From Sitta carolinensis (taxonomy: Eukaryota; Chordata; Aves; Passeriformes; Sittidae), in assembly GCA_032173965.1 (NCBI GenBank), contig JAVUNC010000025.1:13840001-13904000 (forward strand): 64,000 bases of DNA. The letters run 5' to 3'. The notes under the pieces are model-generated. The model saw nothing but the letters and a program-made list of their open reading frames with translations, made no database searches and was not told the origin of the DNA. The position numbers and the translations under genes were made by a program. This document shows positions 14,067 to 26,941 of the stretch, one piece after another (position 1 is the first letter of the stretch; each line of letters opens with the position of its first letter).

Positions 14067-14101
14067 AATAAAACACTCATCAGAAAAAAAAAAAAAAAAA
14101 A
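14067..14101 (+). repeat. AATAAA plus A18 tail, possible retrocopy 3' end
   Basis: AATAAA at 14,067-14,072 is followed 11 bases later by 18 uninterrupted A residues (14,084-14,101). This spacing is that of a polyadenylated mRNA end, so the roughly AT-rich DNA upstream could be the 3' end of a processed retrocopy. No coding remnant or target-site duplication was identified. An A-rich microsatellite is the alternative. Confidence 0.3.
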
Positions 14102-17100
14102 CCAAACAACATTTTCAGCAACTTAGATGTTGATAATGAAACTAGAAGTAGTTATTGAGATGTAACAGTACAAAATCCAAACATTGTGTGGGAGTTACGC
14201 TCTGCTTAATGCAACCTGTGATCTACAAATTTAGAGGAAGAAATGAGATTTCATTCCTAGCATATGTGCTAAATTCAGTGACATTTAACAAACAAGCTGA
14301 ACAGTATGTTTTTCATTCATCATTCACAGAGAAACATGTATTTGACCAGTTTAATTGTTCAACACGAAGCAATGGTGGTACCAAACAAAACAAAAAAAAC
14401 TCCACCAAACATCCAATTCTTCAGGAGCATTTAAAATACATGCTGAAGCTTATAACATTTTGTGTGAAGTAGAATAATTTAAAATGCTTTTTTCTAGTTT
14501 GTTATTTGCAAGAAAATATTTCTCTGAAAAATAAAGCATAGACTACTTGTTTCTTTTAATAAATAAAGTGTAACGAACAAATGGTGTTAAAATTATGCAA
14601 AAGCATGGCCACAATGTAAAGCTGGAGTACAAATGGTGTTTCAAATAGCTACATTTTATATTTAGATCCAAATCTGTAAACTCCACTAGGTCAATTTGCC
14701 AAGTATTTAATATTATATACATTATACTACTGTTATTTCTGCTTAAAATGGTAAATGCTTTATCTTAGATTCTGTTTGCAGATCTGCCTGTACCTCAATT
14801 AAAACAGCATTTATATTCATGAATTGATTTTGACCTTACACAGTAGGAGTAGGAAATACCTCTTCCTTACTCCTTTACTTCACCTTCATGGACAAAAGTG
14901 GATTCACGTTTTTGTTATTTATAGAATCCCTAAAGACTGAGGTCTTGCCTCTCCCTGTTTCCTGGGCTGTGATGAAGGAGGTCTGATGGCAATATTGTAA
15001 ATAAAACAAAGCCAAGGAGTGATCTCCAGCACTGGAAGCTCATCATATCAAATGCTGGGCTCTGTCACATGCCACTCACTGACATCATGATCCCAAAAAT
15101 CTCATCTTCCCCTCACTCTGTAACTCTTGTTCATCTTCCTGAAACCAAACTCAGTTCTGTGAACTAACTAGTTTAAGATTTAAATAACACTTATTTCCTG
15201 CTAGGTCAATAAACCTGGATATTGGACTTTAATGACAATTCATAAATTATTCTTTAGGGTCTGTGTTATATTTACAAACATTCCAAGTATGTTTTGCTTT
15301 TAAGATGATAAGGCAATTTTTTGTGGTTGTTTCAGAAACTTAGGAATGCATTTGTCTGTGGGAAAAACACTTTGTCTTTTGTAAAGAAATGGGATTGGCT
15401 GGATCTTCGGCTCTTGTAAGTGCTTGTCGCTACTAAAAAGTTGTCTTATGGTAGTTGTAGTTAAATTTTATGGAAAAGTATTCTAAAATGTTGTCCTAAT
15501 GTGGTTTGTTGGTTCAGAAGATGGAAACAGCTTGTGCCTGTCTGGAGCTCACTCCTGTTAGTGCTGGAGCATGTGTGGATCCCAGACAGTGCCCTTCCTC
15601 ACTGCCCCACCCTGGGTGATTCTGCTCCGAGAGAGCTCTCCCTTTGCCTCCAGAAGTGCACCAGGATGCCACAGCTCAGTACACACTCATCTTCACTTCA
15701 TTTAAGGCTTTTTAATGGAATGTCAGTCAATTACACGGTTATAATCCATACCTTATTACAAAGTACTCTACACATGCATTTTAAATAGCACATTTTCTTA
15801 ACTTACACCATTTTCCTTTCTAGAAACCACTGCAAGTAAGGAATCAATTGGGATTATGGTAACAGACACAAAGTATTTCTTGCTTAATGTGATTATTTCA
15901 TTGCTAATTAAAAAAAAAAAAAAATCACCCTCCTATCTTATTTTCTATTTAACCAATAGTTCCCAACATTAAATACTTTCCCAGGATAAAGTATTTCTTA
16001 CCTATTTTAATGTTACCTGTCATAGGATTTGAATATTTTCCAAAAACTAATTAGACCCACAACAGCTCAGCAATCTCATTTACTCTTAACCTCGTCCCTT
16101 CCACCATGATCCATGCTCTATTTTCTTCTTTATAGCTGCTTTTTACAGTGACTATGAGGATACTAATTTGAAGTGAGTTTTCAGCTTTGTTCTGAAAGCT
16201 GAGAAAATTGTGGTCAATCTAATACCCTCTGACATGGAATCTGAAATCTTTTGTTCTGTTTATTGAATTAGCCTATCTTCTGCTCCCATGAGCTTTGTTT
16301 TCAGATTGATAGATTCATGATTAATACAAAAGAGAACAACTGAGGATGGCAGAATCTTCAAGTATAAATATATTCTGCAGCACGTGGCAAAAAAACGTTT
16401 CTTACAGGACTTTCACATTTCAGATAGAGACCACGTCTTTGGCCTGGCAATTTTAAAGGATAACAACAGTCAGTGTTTGTTGTACTTCTTTTGAACTAAT
16501 ATAAATTTCAGCAATTAATTCAGGCAGTTTTGAATGAAAAAAGCAGGACCTAATCATAAGTCAACAGGCTCAGGTTCAGCTTTGTATTCAACCTCAGGTG
16601 GGAAAAGGCATTTTTCAAAATTTTTAACTGTTCAGTCATTCTGTGACTGAATGCCAGACTATCCAAACGAACTGCTTTGGTGCTCTAGCTAATGTGAGAA
16701 TCCATCAGTATAAGGTGATAAGCTGGACGATGACAGCTTTAGCAAGATTTAACTCAATAGTCACTTCTTGTCATATTCTATCTTGATAGAATGCGAATTT
16801 GTACAACTTCTGCATTTTAAGAGCTGATTCATGTGAAACACTGGGACAGGTGAAAGCTGAGAACATTTTTGAGACAGATAAACATGGTGGAACTATTGAC
16901 AGGTCAGAGATTTTGGACTATCAAAGTTATTCACCAATGAAAATAATCTTGCCAATATATTTTTATATATATTGCCAAAGTATTTATGTTAATGTTCCTC
17001 AAAATGATTTTTGAGAAAATCCTCAGAACAGAACATTTAAAAAGAAAAAATATATAAATATAGCATGCATTCCTTAGATTTTCCTTGTATTCCTGTAAGA

Positions 17101-17745
17101 AACAGGGCATTATGGTTCTCTTGGAAAATCCAATACAAAATTCTATTGGTTTTTTTTTACTATTGAATAGACATTATGAAGCATTAGGAAATTGATGTCC
17201 ATATCACATTTTTAATCTGCTGTATAGAATATTTGAGATGTGTGCACAACATCCCAGTATTTGCTTGTAGTAGCCAATTTAAACTATTTCAGGGAACATA
17301 TGCATTATATATGAAAGTTCCAACTGAATAAACACTCACATTTGCCATCAATTTCAAAGGTCTACAAGTAGACTTTGTGCACAATTTAAAATGAAAAATG
17401 TGTAGTACATGCATCTGACCTTTTTCATTTAAAATGCTGTCCTGCCTTATCTAAATTATATATGGTTTGAATCTTTCTGTATTAAATAATTGTAGGTGGA
17501 AGGATGAAGCTTCATATGTAATATTTCTCCACAATATATATTTATTGGCATTCAAGCAGGTTTTATTGTCAACACTTTTTGTACTAAGTGTGACATCATG
17601 TGTCAGGAAGCCTGAAGTATTTCAGCATACATGGCTAGTAAAGCTGTGGTTAATTCCCATTAACACTTTTCAAGGAGAAGTGAAATAACATCATACATTG
17701 ATGTTCTAGGGGAGAAATACAGAGTTTAATATCAGGGTATTGGTT

Positions 17746-17801
17746 GGGGGATGGGGGTTGGCTTGCAGTTTTCTGGGGTTTGGGGGGCCTTTTGGAGGGG
17801 G
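17746..17801 (+). repeat. G-run cluster with G-quadruplex potential
   Basis: Five runs of four or more G fall within 56 nt: GGGGG at 17,746 and 17,753, GGGG at 17,775, GGGGGG at 17,782 and GGGGG at 17,797. They are separated by T-rich loops in an otherwise AT-rich neighbourhood. One loop is long (17 nt). Quadruplex formation is inferred from the pattern only. Confidence 0.55.
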
Positions 17802-20800
17802 ATTACTTTTTTTGAGATAAAATCCAATTATATTCATTTTAAAAGAATTTTATTAGCATGTTTTTATCAACTATGGCTCAAATGCAATCATTAGTTGTTT
17901 AAATGGAAAATTTAAGCTGCTAAATGCAAGCACATCCCCTTGCTGCAAGTACTCATTTAGAAACAAAGCAGCCTGAATTAAAACCATATAGGTAAGAAAT
18001 GGTCGTCTGACATAGGAAGCTGTTAAAATGTATTTCTGGAAGATATTGCTGGTGATGCTGAAGTCAATAGAATGATTTTTTTCTTTGTTAAAGCAGTGTG
18101 ATTTCCTTCAAAATAAGCTGCATGGCACTAATCCCTCTGAAAGTAAAGTGGCAGATTTTAGAGCTATACTTGCAAAGGGAAGAATGATTGCATTCTGATT
18201 TGCATTGATGTAAAAAAAAATCACTACATGAGGAAGAAGTTAATCCCACTCCTATTAACACACCACCCATGAAAATGAAATCATGGCATTTGATCTTGCT
18301 CTCAGTGAATTCAGTGTATTGAGTTTAATAGAAAGTCAACCTCATCGCAGCTAAGTCCAGCTCTGGCCCTGCTACTCTAATTAGACTTCAACAATATTAG
18401 TTTCTTTTTTCCCTCATCTTTTTACTTCATTTCCCTTGACTGGAGTGCAATTTCACCAAAATGTAGTAGACTAATCATTAACTGGCAGCAGCAGTGAGAC
18501 TGAAACTTTAAATTGACAATCACAGCAGTAGAATACCAGAAATTTATAGAAGCATAACCATTTCTTCTGCTGGGTGTGTGATAATTGTTTTTCTGCTCAT
18601 TTACATCCCAAAGTAATTAAGCTCTACAACAAAACTATGTAGTGGTGGTGCAAGTCTGCTGTTTGGAGGTTATGCAGAGATTCCATGAAAACATCACAGT
18701 GGGAACTTTTGTTCATGTGCGTTGTCACTTCCTAAAAATTTGCAGAAACATACCCTTGAAAGAATTAGGTCACGCAAAATGTGGCCTAAGGGCTTCTTCT
18801 TTCTGCTTTCCCCAGTGGAGTTCTGCAGCTGATGCGATAAAAACTGTTCTACATCAATAATTTTTTGAGTTTATGTTTCCTGAAAAATTTATTTGGCTTA
18901 TGGAAATAAACCAACTTCATCATTCAGTGAGAAAATTTCCTTGTCTTTCCTTCCAGACCTGATTTTTTGATACAAATGCAGTGGTGTTACAGTGCATGTA
19001 AAGTTGTATAATAAAAGTTGGCAACTCTAATATCTTCTGAACCTCCTTCAGACAATTGTAGTTAAAACCATGCATTAAAAATGCATGTCATAGTAATGTA
19101 AGAAAATTATTACAGGAAGCTTTGCTTTCCCTGGATATTAAAACTTACATGTAAACAAATACAACTTCAAAGTTGAGAAACTTTCTTTCTCATGACATTT
19201 TTTACCAAAGTCTCACGGTTTTTCACGGTCACATGTGCCTTTTGCTTTTAGAGGGGTAATGGATAGCTGTTGTTTTCTGGTGCTATTGATAATGTGAAAA
19301 AAACCTACAAGATAACAACATAGCTAGTGCTTTTCTTATTGAAAATAAGCTAATTAATCACTGGAGTGGGCAGAGAAAAGCTGACTCCCTCTCTCATTTA
19401 CTTTTCTGAAACTCATTGATTTACATGGTGAGGCATGACTGTAGCTGGCAGCAGTATTATACCCTTCATTTCTTAATACTTTGTATAAGCTTGTTTCTTT
19501 AGTTAGGAAATGCTTTGATATAAATAAACACACTATAGTCCCGATTTTGCAATCACTTACACATTTTCATGGCAGTTTCCTGAATCAGACCTATATCTGC
19601 TTATGACACCAAAACCAGCATTTCATGTACCATGAGCGTTATCTTCTTGAGAAAATTTGCATGAATTTTGTTGAATTCCACTTTCCAAAGCTTCTCATAC
19701 ATGTACTTAAATATTTTCTTTATTTTCCTATATTTTCTCCATCTTCCTATATTTTCTCCTCTTTTTTTATTTTTAATTTCATATATTTTGGGGGTTGTTT
19801 ATTTTATGGCAACATCTCACTTAAGCTTACAGTAGTATAGATGATTCTAACATCTCTTTTGTTCACTTTACCTTATGGCCATAGGAGCTTTTCCTTGAGT
19901 ATTCAGAGGGATCTCAAGTAAGTACAACACAGAAAGACCATCTTTATATAATTTGCATAAATTGTGCACTACAATAATATCTTTAACTGTTATTAAAATA
20001 TAAATAAATAGACAAGGAATAAGCTTTGGATCATTTATTATAGCTGTAAAAACATAAACAGCCATAAATAAATGAAAATAGATTCAGAATAACCATCTGT
20101 TAGGAAGTTAGTTCAAGTCAAAACACTTAAAAATTGGCACTGAAGACTGTACTCATGTAAATATGCATTTAGACATTTAAACATCCAGCCTCATGTACAG
20201 ATGTTCTGTATCTCTGCAGCCTTCATTTGGGAACTGCTAAGGGCTCAGGATCGACCCACTCAGGTAGCTGCTGAAAATTGGATTCAGGTGCTAAACTTTA
20301 TGTTTCTCTGAAATATTGGCACGAGTTCACAGTCTAGCAGTAGGTCTGTCTCCACAGCTGCCTCCTTGACAAATCATAAGCATGGAGGTCACAAGAGGCT
20401 TTCTCCATGAGTAAATAATTTGATAATTAGGTGAAATCTCCCTGACCATGAAAGATGCAGATTTGAAACCACGTAAGCTGGGCTTGTTTCCTGCTTCCTG
20501 GGAAGGTGCTTCATCACTAGGTTTTCAAACTATAAAACTAAGGCAGTCATTGCTGCCCTTGCTCATATTTTTTTGTCTGCCTTCTTAAAAACACCAGGCT
20601 TAATGGGCCATAAGGTTATTCTTTTCTGTAAATCTTTCCTGCCCGCCCCCTCAACTCACATAATTTTAAAACTCATTGTCCAAATTCAGTCAAACTGAAA
20701 AAAGGGCAGAGCATCTGGAAAAATAATCGTCTGGGTAGGAGGGAGGGATCCAAATGCGCGTCCTGGTGAGTGAACTGTCAGTAGGGAATGCAAGAGATAC

Positions 20801-21745
20801 AGGGTGTCAAAACATGCCTCAGCTCATTCCCTCTGTTAGCTGGTAGAACTCGTGGGAAACAAACTGCCATTGTAAAGAGGTGTAGTGCAAAATCAGCACC
20901 CGTCCTTGGGAAACAGGCACCACTCGAGTTTCGTGACACAACTTGCTTTTAAAGAAATCATTCAGTCTCACCCCGAAGGAATGGCAATAGCTATCTACCA
21001 TCAGGAGAGCTCCTGGGCTGTAGCTCCAGGCTGAATGCAAATATTTAAGTGTCAGAGAAAAGCTCTTCTGCTCGTGTTCCCCACTGGCCACCTCTGTGAG
21101 GCTCACTGACCAGCCCTTCTCTCTGGCCTGGGGAATCCAGCTCCTAGTCTATGCTGAGAGGTGAATTTAATGCAGCCCTGCAGAGCCCACGGATATTAAG
21201 TGTTGCAATTCCTGACATGGTTTAAATTTCTGTTCTGGCTGCAAAAGATGTACACCACAGTGTTGCCCACTGCCCCGTGTCTCTAATTCTGCCTTTTTTC
21301 ACAGTTGTCTTCCGTGCATGTGTGAAGTTAAGTCAATCTGTTAGCTGAAAATTGTGAGTGGTACTATTGTTCCTCTCCTGTAAAATCAAGTTCTTATCTT
21401 CTCGTGCCTTTTCCCCTACAGAACTAGAACGACAAACCCAGTTTAAGCCGTTCTGAGCTGCTAGATAGAGGTAGATTACAAGGGCAAGGATATGTAAATA
21501 AATTAATATTAGCCTGGCTTCTTCAATGTCTTCTCAGGATTCTGTGACAGTGGGTATAATCTCTGCCAGACAACTATCAGCAGTTTCAGGAACTGTCGAG
21601 GCAGATGGTTGAGGCACTAGATCTGATAACAAGCATGCCTGAACTTACTGACTTTTCTGCATTTTTTGATATTAGGTAGAGAGGAAAGCTTATGGCTCTG
21701 TAAAATGAAGATTTTACAAAACTAGCAAGAAAATTCTGGATTCCT

Positions 21746-21747
<2 letters not shown>

Positions 21748-21780
<33 letters not shown>

Positions 21781-21793
21781 CTTTTTTCTTTCT
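21748..21793. repeat. Poly-T tract (T33 then C-interrupted T runs)
   Basis: There are 33 consecutive T (21,748-21,780) followed by CTTTTTTCTTTCT. It could be the A-tail of a minus-strand retroposed sequence, but no element is recognisable next to it. Confidence 0.9.
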
Positions 21794-24263
21794 AAATTCC
21801 TACAATTAAAGGAAAAGACAACAGAAGAGCAGAGGTCTCAAGCACTTGTGAGGCTGTTGGGTCCTCTCTCCTCACAGACTGGTAACAGCTTCAGTTCACC
21901 TCCTCCATCTTATAAAGTCAATTCTTTAGCTGAAACACACACTCCTGTAAGAGCCCTGTGCTTGCATTAATACAGTTGACATTCCACTCTAATCATTTCC
22001 CAAGCAGACTTGGGAGTAAGTGAGTAGGTGAGATTCTTACTCATAACTGTAAAGCAAAGATGTTGGGTTCTAGCAAGAGATGTGCAGCTAAGCCTATCTA
22101 CCCTACCACTGTGTTTTGCTACAGAATTACAGCAGAAAGTCAGCAGGCTCAGATATAACATGTCAATTGGCATCCAGTGGGATATTTTAAGTTACACTGT
22201 GGAATAATTATGCTAAGCCATAATGCATTTATTCTCATAAGTTAGAACCTTTATGAAGCATACTTCAGAAAATTAACTAGTCAAAGGAATGTCCTTGGCT
22301 CCCCTTCCTCCACTTTCAGCTTTTGTTTGTCTTCTACTTCTCCCATGTCCACATTCTTCTCCCTGGGACAAGAAATATCTGTTTTACTTATCAGTCAAGC
22401 ACCTAACAGTCTTTGGCAGTGTTAAGTAATTCAGGAGGACCTTTCCAGATACCACCATCCTGTGACAACATTTCTTGGTGACTCACGAATTTTCTTCACA
22501 TGATTTTATTGAGACTAATGTATGTTATTCTTTTCCCTTAAAATAACATCATTGTTTCCTTCAAAATCACCATTCTGCTCTAGCTGCTGTTGTCCAAAAA
22601 TGCTCAGTGATATTTTTCTGATGCAGAATTTTCTCTTAATCTTGAGGTACTGCTTCCATGGGTACGAATTCAGCAGCCCTGCAGCTGCAGAGTTGGGTCA
22701 GAGACCTGTAAACTCACTGCAGCCATTAGCATTAAACAACACAGAAGATGAAACAGCCATCTGTGGTCTGCTGGAGAGAAGCGATAAAGGAATTTTGTGA
22801 GATCTTACTTCTTCCTTTCCTCTGGAGGCTGACCCTATCCACTGAGCAATAAGCATTCCAGGAAAACTTCAAGAGAATATTACTCTTGAAATATGCCCCA
22901 CTTAGATATTAGTCACGCTGACTTCCAGGTTATCTTTGCAAGGCGTCCCAAATTTATCTAAAAACCCCTCCATGACTTTCCTTCACAGGAATGGACATTT
23001 CATTGTTATTAACCTAAAGCTGATTTCAATGTGTGCATGTACTTTCAGATCACCCAAGTGTGAGAAGGCATATTTAAATTGCCAGGGAAGAATTTTCTTG
23101 ACAGCTTTTTACTTTTGCTCTTCATTATAATACATGAAAATGCAAACTTCAAATATTGAAGCACACTGTGCTGTGCTGTAGAACTGTTCTCTTGGCTGTT
23201 ATAAAGCTCTAGGCTGGCCTGAGCTGTCCAAGAGCATTCAGCCATATCAGTTGCCTCTTCTCTTGTCTCTTCCTCACTGACCTGACGTGCATGTGTGTAT
23301 TTGTGTGTTTGAGCTGTTCTCCTTCTGAGGCTGAGCAGCTGTAGGCATGCCAGCACCAGGGCTGGAAGGACTGTAAGATGAGTGGATGATGAACAGGGAA
23401 TTAAGGTTGTGGTTACAAAACATAGCATGCTTCAGCAACGTTAGAGGACAAAAGTGGTCATATTTGGCAGGATTGGCTGGAGAGTGATAAATGACAAAAA
23501 CTCTGCTCTCGTGCTTTAAAGTGCTGGCATGGCAGCAAAGCAGGAGAGCCAAGCACTCAAATGACCAGTGCAGAGGAGATGAAATTACTGTGACTACATC
23601 ACTGCCATCAGCCTAGAGACACACGAGATGTGCAGGAGTTCTGGACAAACAATTACAAATTCACCTGAGAAACAAAGGTATCTTCCTTTTTCAAGCACGA
23701 CTGTTGAGGTTCACTGCTTGTGTAATGAAGTGGAAGGATATTAAGGGAAGTGTTACAAAGAGAACCAGAAGTGCTGCATTGTTAGCAGTTGGAGGCTCTC
23801 TCTGTTATGACACCTGTATGATAGTTCCAATTCACAGTGCTCAGCGTGTCCTGTAGCCTCTGCACACAGAAAAGCCATTTTTACTGCCATGTGTAGTTCC
23901 AGAATAGACATTTAAAGGTCTTTTTTTCAACAGGCTTAAGGCATTTTATGCCTCTGGATGATTGCAGTTCTTCAGGTGTAAGCAATGCAAGTAAGAGCAG
24001 CAGCTTTTTCCTACATTCATACATGCCAACAGTAAAATTGTGTCATGAACACTGGAAATCAGAAAAATATATTCTTCATTCTTGAAGCTGCAGCTAGGAC
24101 CTTTGATTGTTTTTTGGTTTTATCAGAAAAAATGATATCTGGAATGGGACAAATAACCTTTCATTAATAATTTTTAATTTCCATTTTCATGAAACAATGA
24201 AGAAAAGCAATGAAGTGTAATAAAATAAATACATGGGATATATTAAAAATGTTTTTCCTTTAA

Positions 24264-24370
24264 AATATTGTAATATATATTAAGTTTTTTATGTTTAATT
24301 TATATTTTATTTTTATGTTTAATATATATTTAAGTTTAATATATATTAAGTATATTATATATTAAGTTTT
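24264..24370. repeat. AT-rich low-complexity block
   Basis: Imperfect repeats of TTAATATATATTAAG and TTTATGTTTAAT make up about 100 bp with almost no G or C. It is simple-sequence DNA. Confidence 0.8.
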
Positions 24371-24399
24371 ACCTTAAAAAACCAGCTAATCATTTCCCA

Positions 24400-24720
24400 T
24401 CCTATTGCTTCTGTGCACACTTATTGTATGCAATTATGCAATTACTTGTTTGCTACAAACAGTTGTATTTAGGCCTCACCAAAATGCTTGTGTTTTAATA
24501 ACACTGTGATCCCTTTGTGAAAACATTAGGAGTACATTTTAATAAACACAGCCTAGAGTCTGGTGTCTTTAGTGGCACAGTAAATAATGATTTTATATGA
24601 GACAGTAAAGAAAGTAATTTTATAAACATTTCATAAGTGGCAAAACAAAAGGTTTTGCTGTGTACTGCAGGGGTGTGTCAGTCTACTAAATCTTAATAAG
24701 TGGTCTAAGGCAGGTTACTG
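24400..24720. promoter_or_regulatory. Possible conserved noncoding element (weak)
   Basis: The stretch has no repeats and is dense in AT-rich transcription-factor-like motifs. It includes a perfect tandem pair of ATGCAATT at 24,428-24,443, and TAAT cores nearby. ATGCAAT resembles C/EBP and octamer half-sites. This is suggestive only; no conservation data are available. Confidence 0.2.
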
Positions 24721-25241
24721 ACATGTGGCTGATACTGCCTTAATTCAAGAGGAAGATTGAGTGTTTTCCAGTTAAGAGTCACTAATAAAATAGTTCTTAT
24801 TCACTTATCTTTTTTCACACTTAACTCAGATTCCTATAGCTCAAAAATTTTTTTTAAAAATCAGCCTGAGTGTAGTGTATGTGCAGTTTCTACATTGCTT
24901 TCAAAAGGCTTCAACTTACCCAATTCAAAAGCCATGAACCTGCACCTAGGGGACACAATTTCCCTTTTTTTTTTTAATCTGTTTTGCATTCCTGTAAGAG
25001 TACACATTCTAATACATTTTAGTTGTATAAAAATTGGCTTTTTTCTGTTTGCTTGAAAAGCTGTTATCAATTCAAATACATGTTTTTATTAATGCAAAAT
25101 GAATAGCTGTTAACTAGCTTTTGATAAGTGTTTATTTTTATTTCCTTCATAAAAAGAAAGCAAATCCACATCATGGGAAGGCTACTTTTTTATCTATAAT
25201 ATGCATTAGTTCAGCTGGAAAAACAAAGGGAGAGTAATCAG

Positions 25242-25316
25242 ATTACCCAATTCATTTGCACACACATATTACCCAATTCATTTACACACACACACAATAT
25301 ATATAAAAAAAATAAA
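25242..25316. repeat. 26-bp tandem duplication followed by CA/TA/A-rich microsatellite
   Basis: ATTACCCAATTCATTT plus a CA run occurs twice in direct succession (25,242-25,267 and 25,268-25,293). The second copy runs into CACACA, ATATATA and an A-rich tail. It looks like a recent slippage-type duplication. Confidence 0.8.
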
Positions 25317-25729
25317 AATAAAGACAGAAGGAGATACCCTGATCCTTACAGTACTGATACCTGTGGAGCAGAGTGTTGGGTGTTCCTCTATGTCTGGCTT
25401 GAGGATAAAATAGCACATTCCAGTTTCAGTGCTAGTTGTCCTTTAAACTGCATAAATTCTGTCCTTGTCCTACAGCAATGAAAGAAATCTTGGCAAATCC
25501 ACACAGTCATTCATAGCTTTCATCTCCTTGTCCTTTCTCAAATCACTGCTAAAACACCCTCTGTTGACTTCAGGCTCTTGCTTATTTAGCTTAATTAGGG
25601 AACAGTGAAACTAGAAAACTGGCAGCTTGAGGCATAATCAGCAACCTATGGGCATATAGGTTTAAATGATAATAATTTTGATGAGATATTTTTAATGCAG
25701 TAACCTATATTATATGGTTGCATTCCACA

Positions 25730-25914
25730 GAATCACAGAATAGTTAAGGTTGGAAAGGAGAACACCTAGTCCAACCCCTCCTCCCAGAGCAGGTGACCCA
25801 GGGATGTGTCCAGGTGGGTTTGGAATGTCTCCAGACAGGGAGACTCACCCGTTCCAGTGCTCTGCCACTCTCAACATAAAGAAGTTCTCCCTCAGGTGAA
25901 ACTTCTCCTGACCA
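25730..25914 (-). mobile_element. CR1 LINE 3' end fragment, antisense
   Basis: Read on the plus strand, this begins with the reverse complement of the canonical avian CR1 terminus: AGAATCACAGAATAG, then TTAAGGTTGGAAAGG and AGTCCAACCCC. It continues through GTTCCAGTGCTCTGCCACTCTC and AAAGAAGTTCTCCCTCAGG, which match the conserved CR1 3' region. The element therefore points to the minus strand and is 5'-truncated after about 185 bp. Its 3' end is better preserved than that of the 8.9-kb copy, suggesting a younger insertion or a different subfamily. Confidence 0.93.
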
Positions 25915-26898
25915 AAAAAAGGTCTCAAAGTTAGGAAAGCAGTCATTGAAGTCATTTAGTTCTCTGTGCAATTTTGCAAGCTAGACCAAACAGACTTCTC
26001 AAATGGAAATGATTTTGAGTGGCAAAATTAGACACGACCAATTCCATTAGTAGGTGGCAGATGTACAAACAGCAGCAGTTATTACACAAAGTAATGAACT
26101 ACTGAACTTTTTGCTTGAAACATAGGGTTCCCCCTTAAAAGTATTTTGGTTGCATTACTAGAAAGCTTCCATTGGTGGAAGGAGGATTGCTTGCATCTTG
26201 GGTTTCAGTATGTATGTAACTCAGTGTGAAAAATTGGCTGGTTTAGGACGGTGTTTCATATTGAAATCAGTGATCTTTGAAGCACTCGAGGACTTTCAGG
26301 TTTGTCACTTTGAATTACATTAAAAAATAAATTATGTTTATTGCACACACATGCAGAGATTTGTTTTCTCATGGTTTTAATTCCTTTTGCATTAGTGATG
26401 CTATATTTGGATGAGAAATTAATGGGATGAACAAACATATTTCACATCAGTCCAGCAAAGCTATGCAAATTTTGCACACACAAACATGATTTCCAACTGA
26501 AAAAATATTATTTACTTTGTCCTAGCTTATATATATCTAAAACAACTGGCAGAACATCAGATTCACATAACTGGTGTAAATCTTGTTGCACATTAAGCAT
26601 GATTTGTGACTAATATATTGTTTTGCAATAGTAAACGTTGTCCCAAGGCCAATGAGATGTCAGTCTCCAAATTCCATTCCCCTGTTGAGCACACTATTTA
26701 TCTAAGATTATTTAACTCCACTTTGTTTGATATTGATCTGTAGCACTAACATAGGCAAACATCAAAGTCTAAATTAATTGGAGATGTTCAGCTACTTATA
26801 AAGGAAAAATATTCTCTTATTTTTTTACCACGTTGATATGTTTGCTAATAAATTTTGTTACAAAACCCGTGATTTCTTTTTTGTTCTTGTACTTCTAT

Positions 26899-26941
26899 TA
26901 AAAAAAAACAAAACAAAACAAACAAACAGCAAAAAAACCCC
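26899..26941. repeat. A-rich (CAAAA/CAAA)n simple repeat
   Basis: An A8 run is followed by AAAAC and AAAC repeats and another A-run before CCCC. It is a degenerate A-rich microsatellite, possibly from an old poly-A tail. Confidence 0.75.

Larger units (their letters stand above)
9153..25729. other. Long AT-rich noncoding stretch
   Basis: No gene could be supported over this 16.5 kb. It contains a perfect hairpin (10,503-10,542), an A-tailed segment with an upstream AATAAA (14,067-14,101), a G-run cluster (17,746-17,801), a T33 tract (21,748-21,780), an AT-rich low-complexity block (24,264-24,370) and a 26-bp duplication (25,242-25,293). Slightly GC-richer patches with a few CpGs occur near 10.9-11.2 kb and 20.7-21.2 kb. 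Neither contains a convincing gene. Confidence 0.6.

Noticed and set aside
20690..20765. 76-nt exon-like segment ending in CCTG/GTGAGT with CpGs
   Set aside because: The acceptor side is weak (poor polypyrimidine tract), and its phase does not fit the 33.6-kb exon.
20819..21106. 95-codon minus-strand frame with a protein-like composition and a few CpGs
   Set aside because: No acceptor or poly-A context was found on that strand and no family recognised. A 95-codon frame is expected by chance in a window this size.
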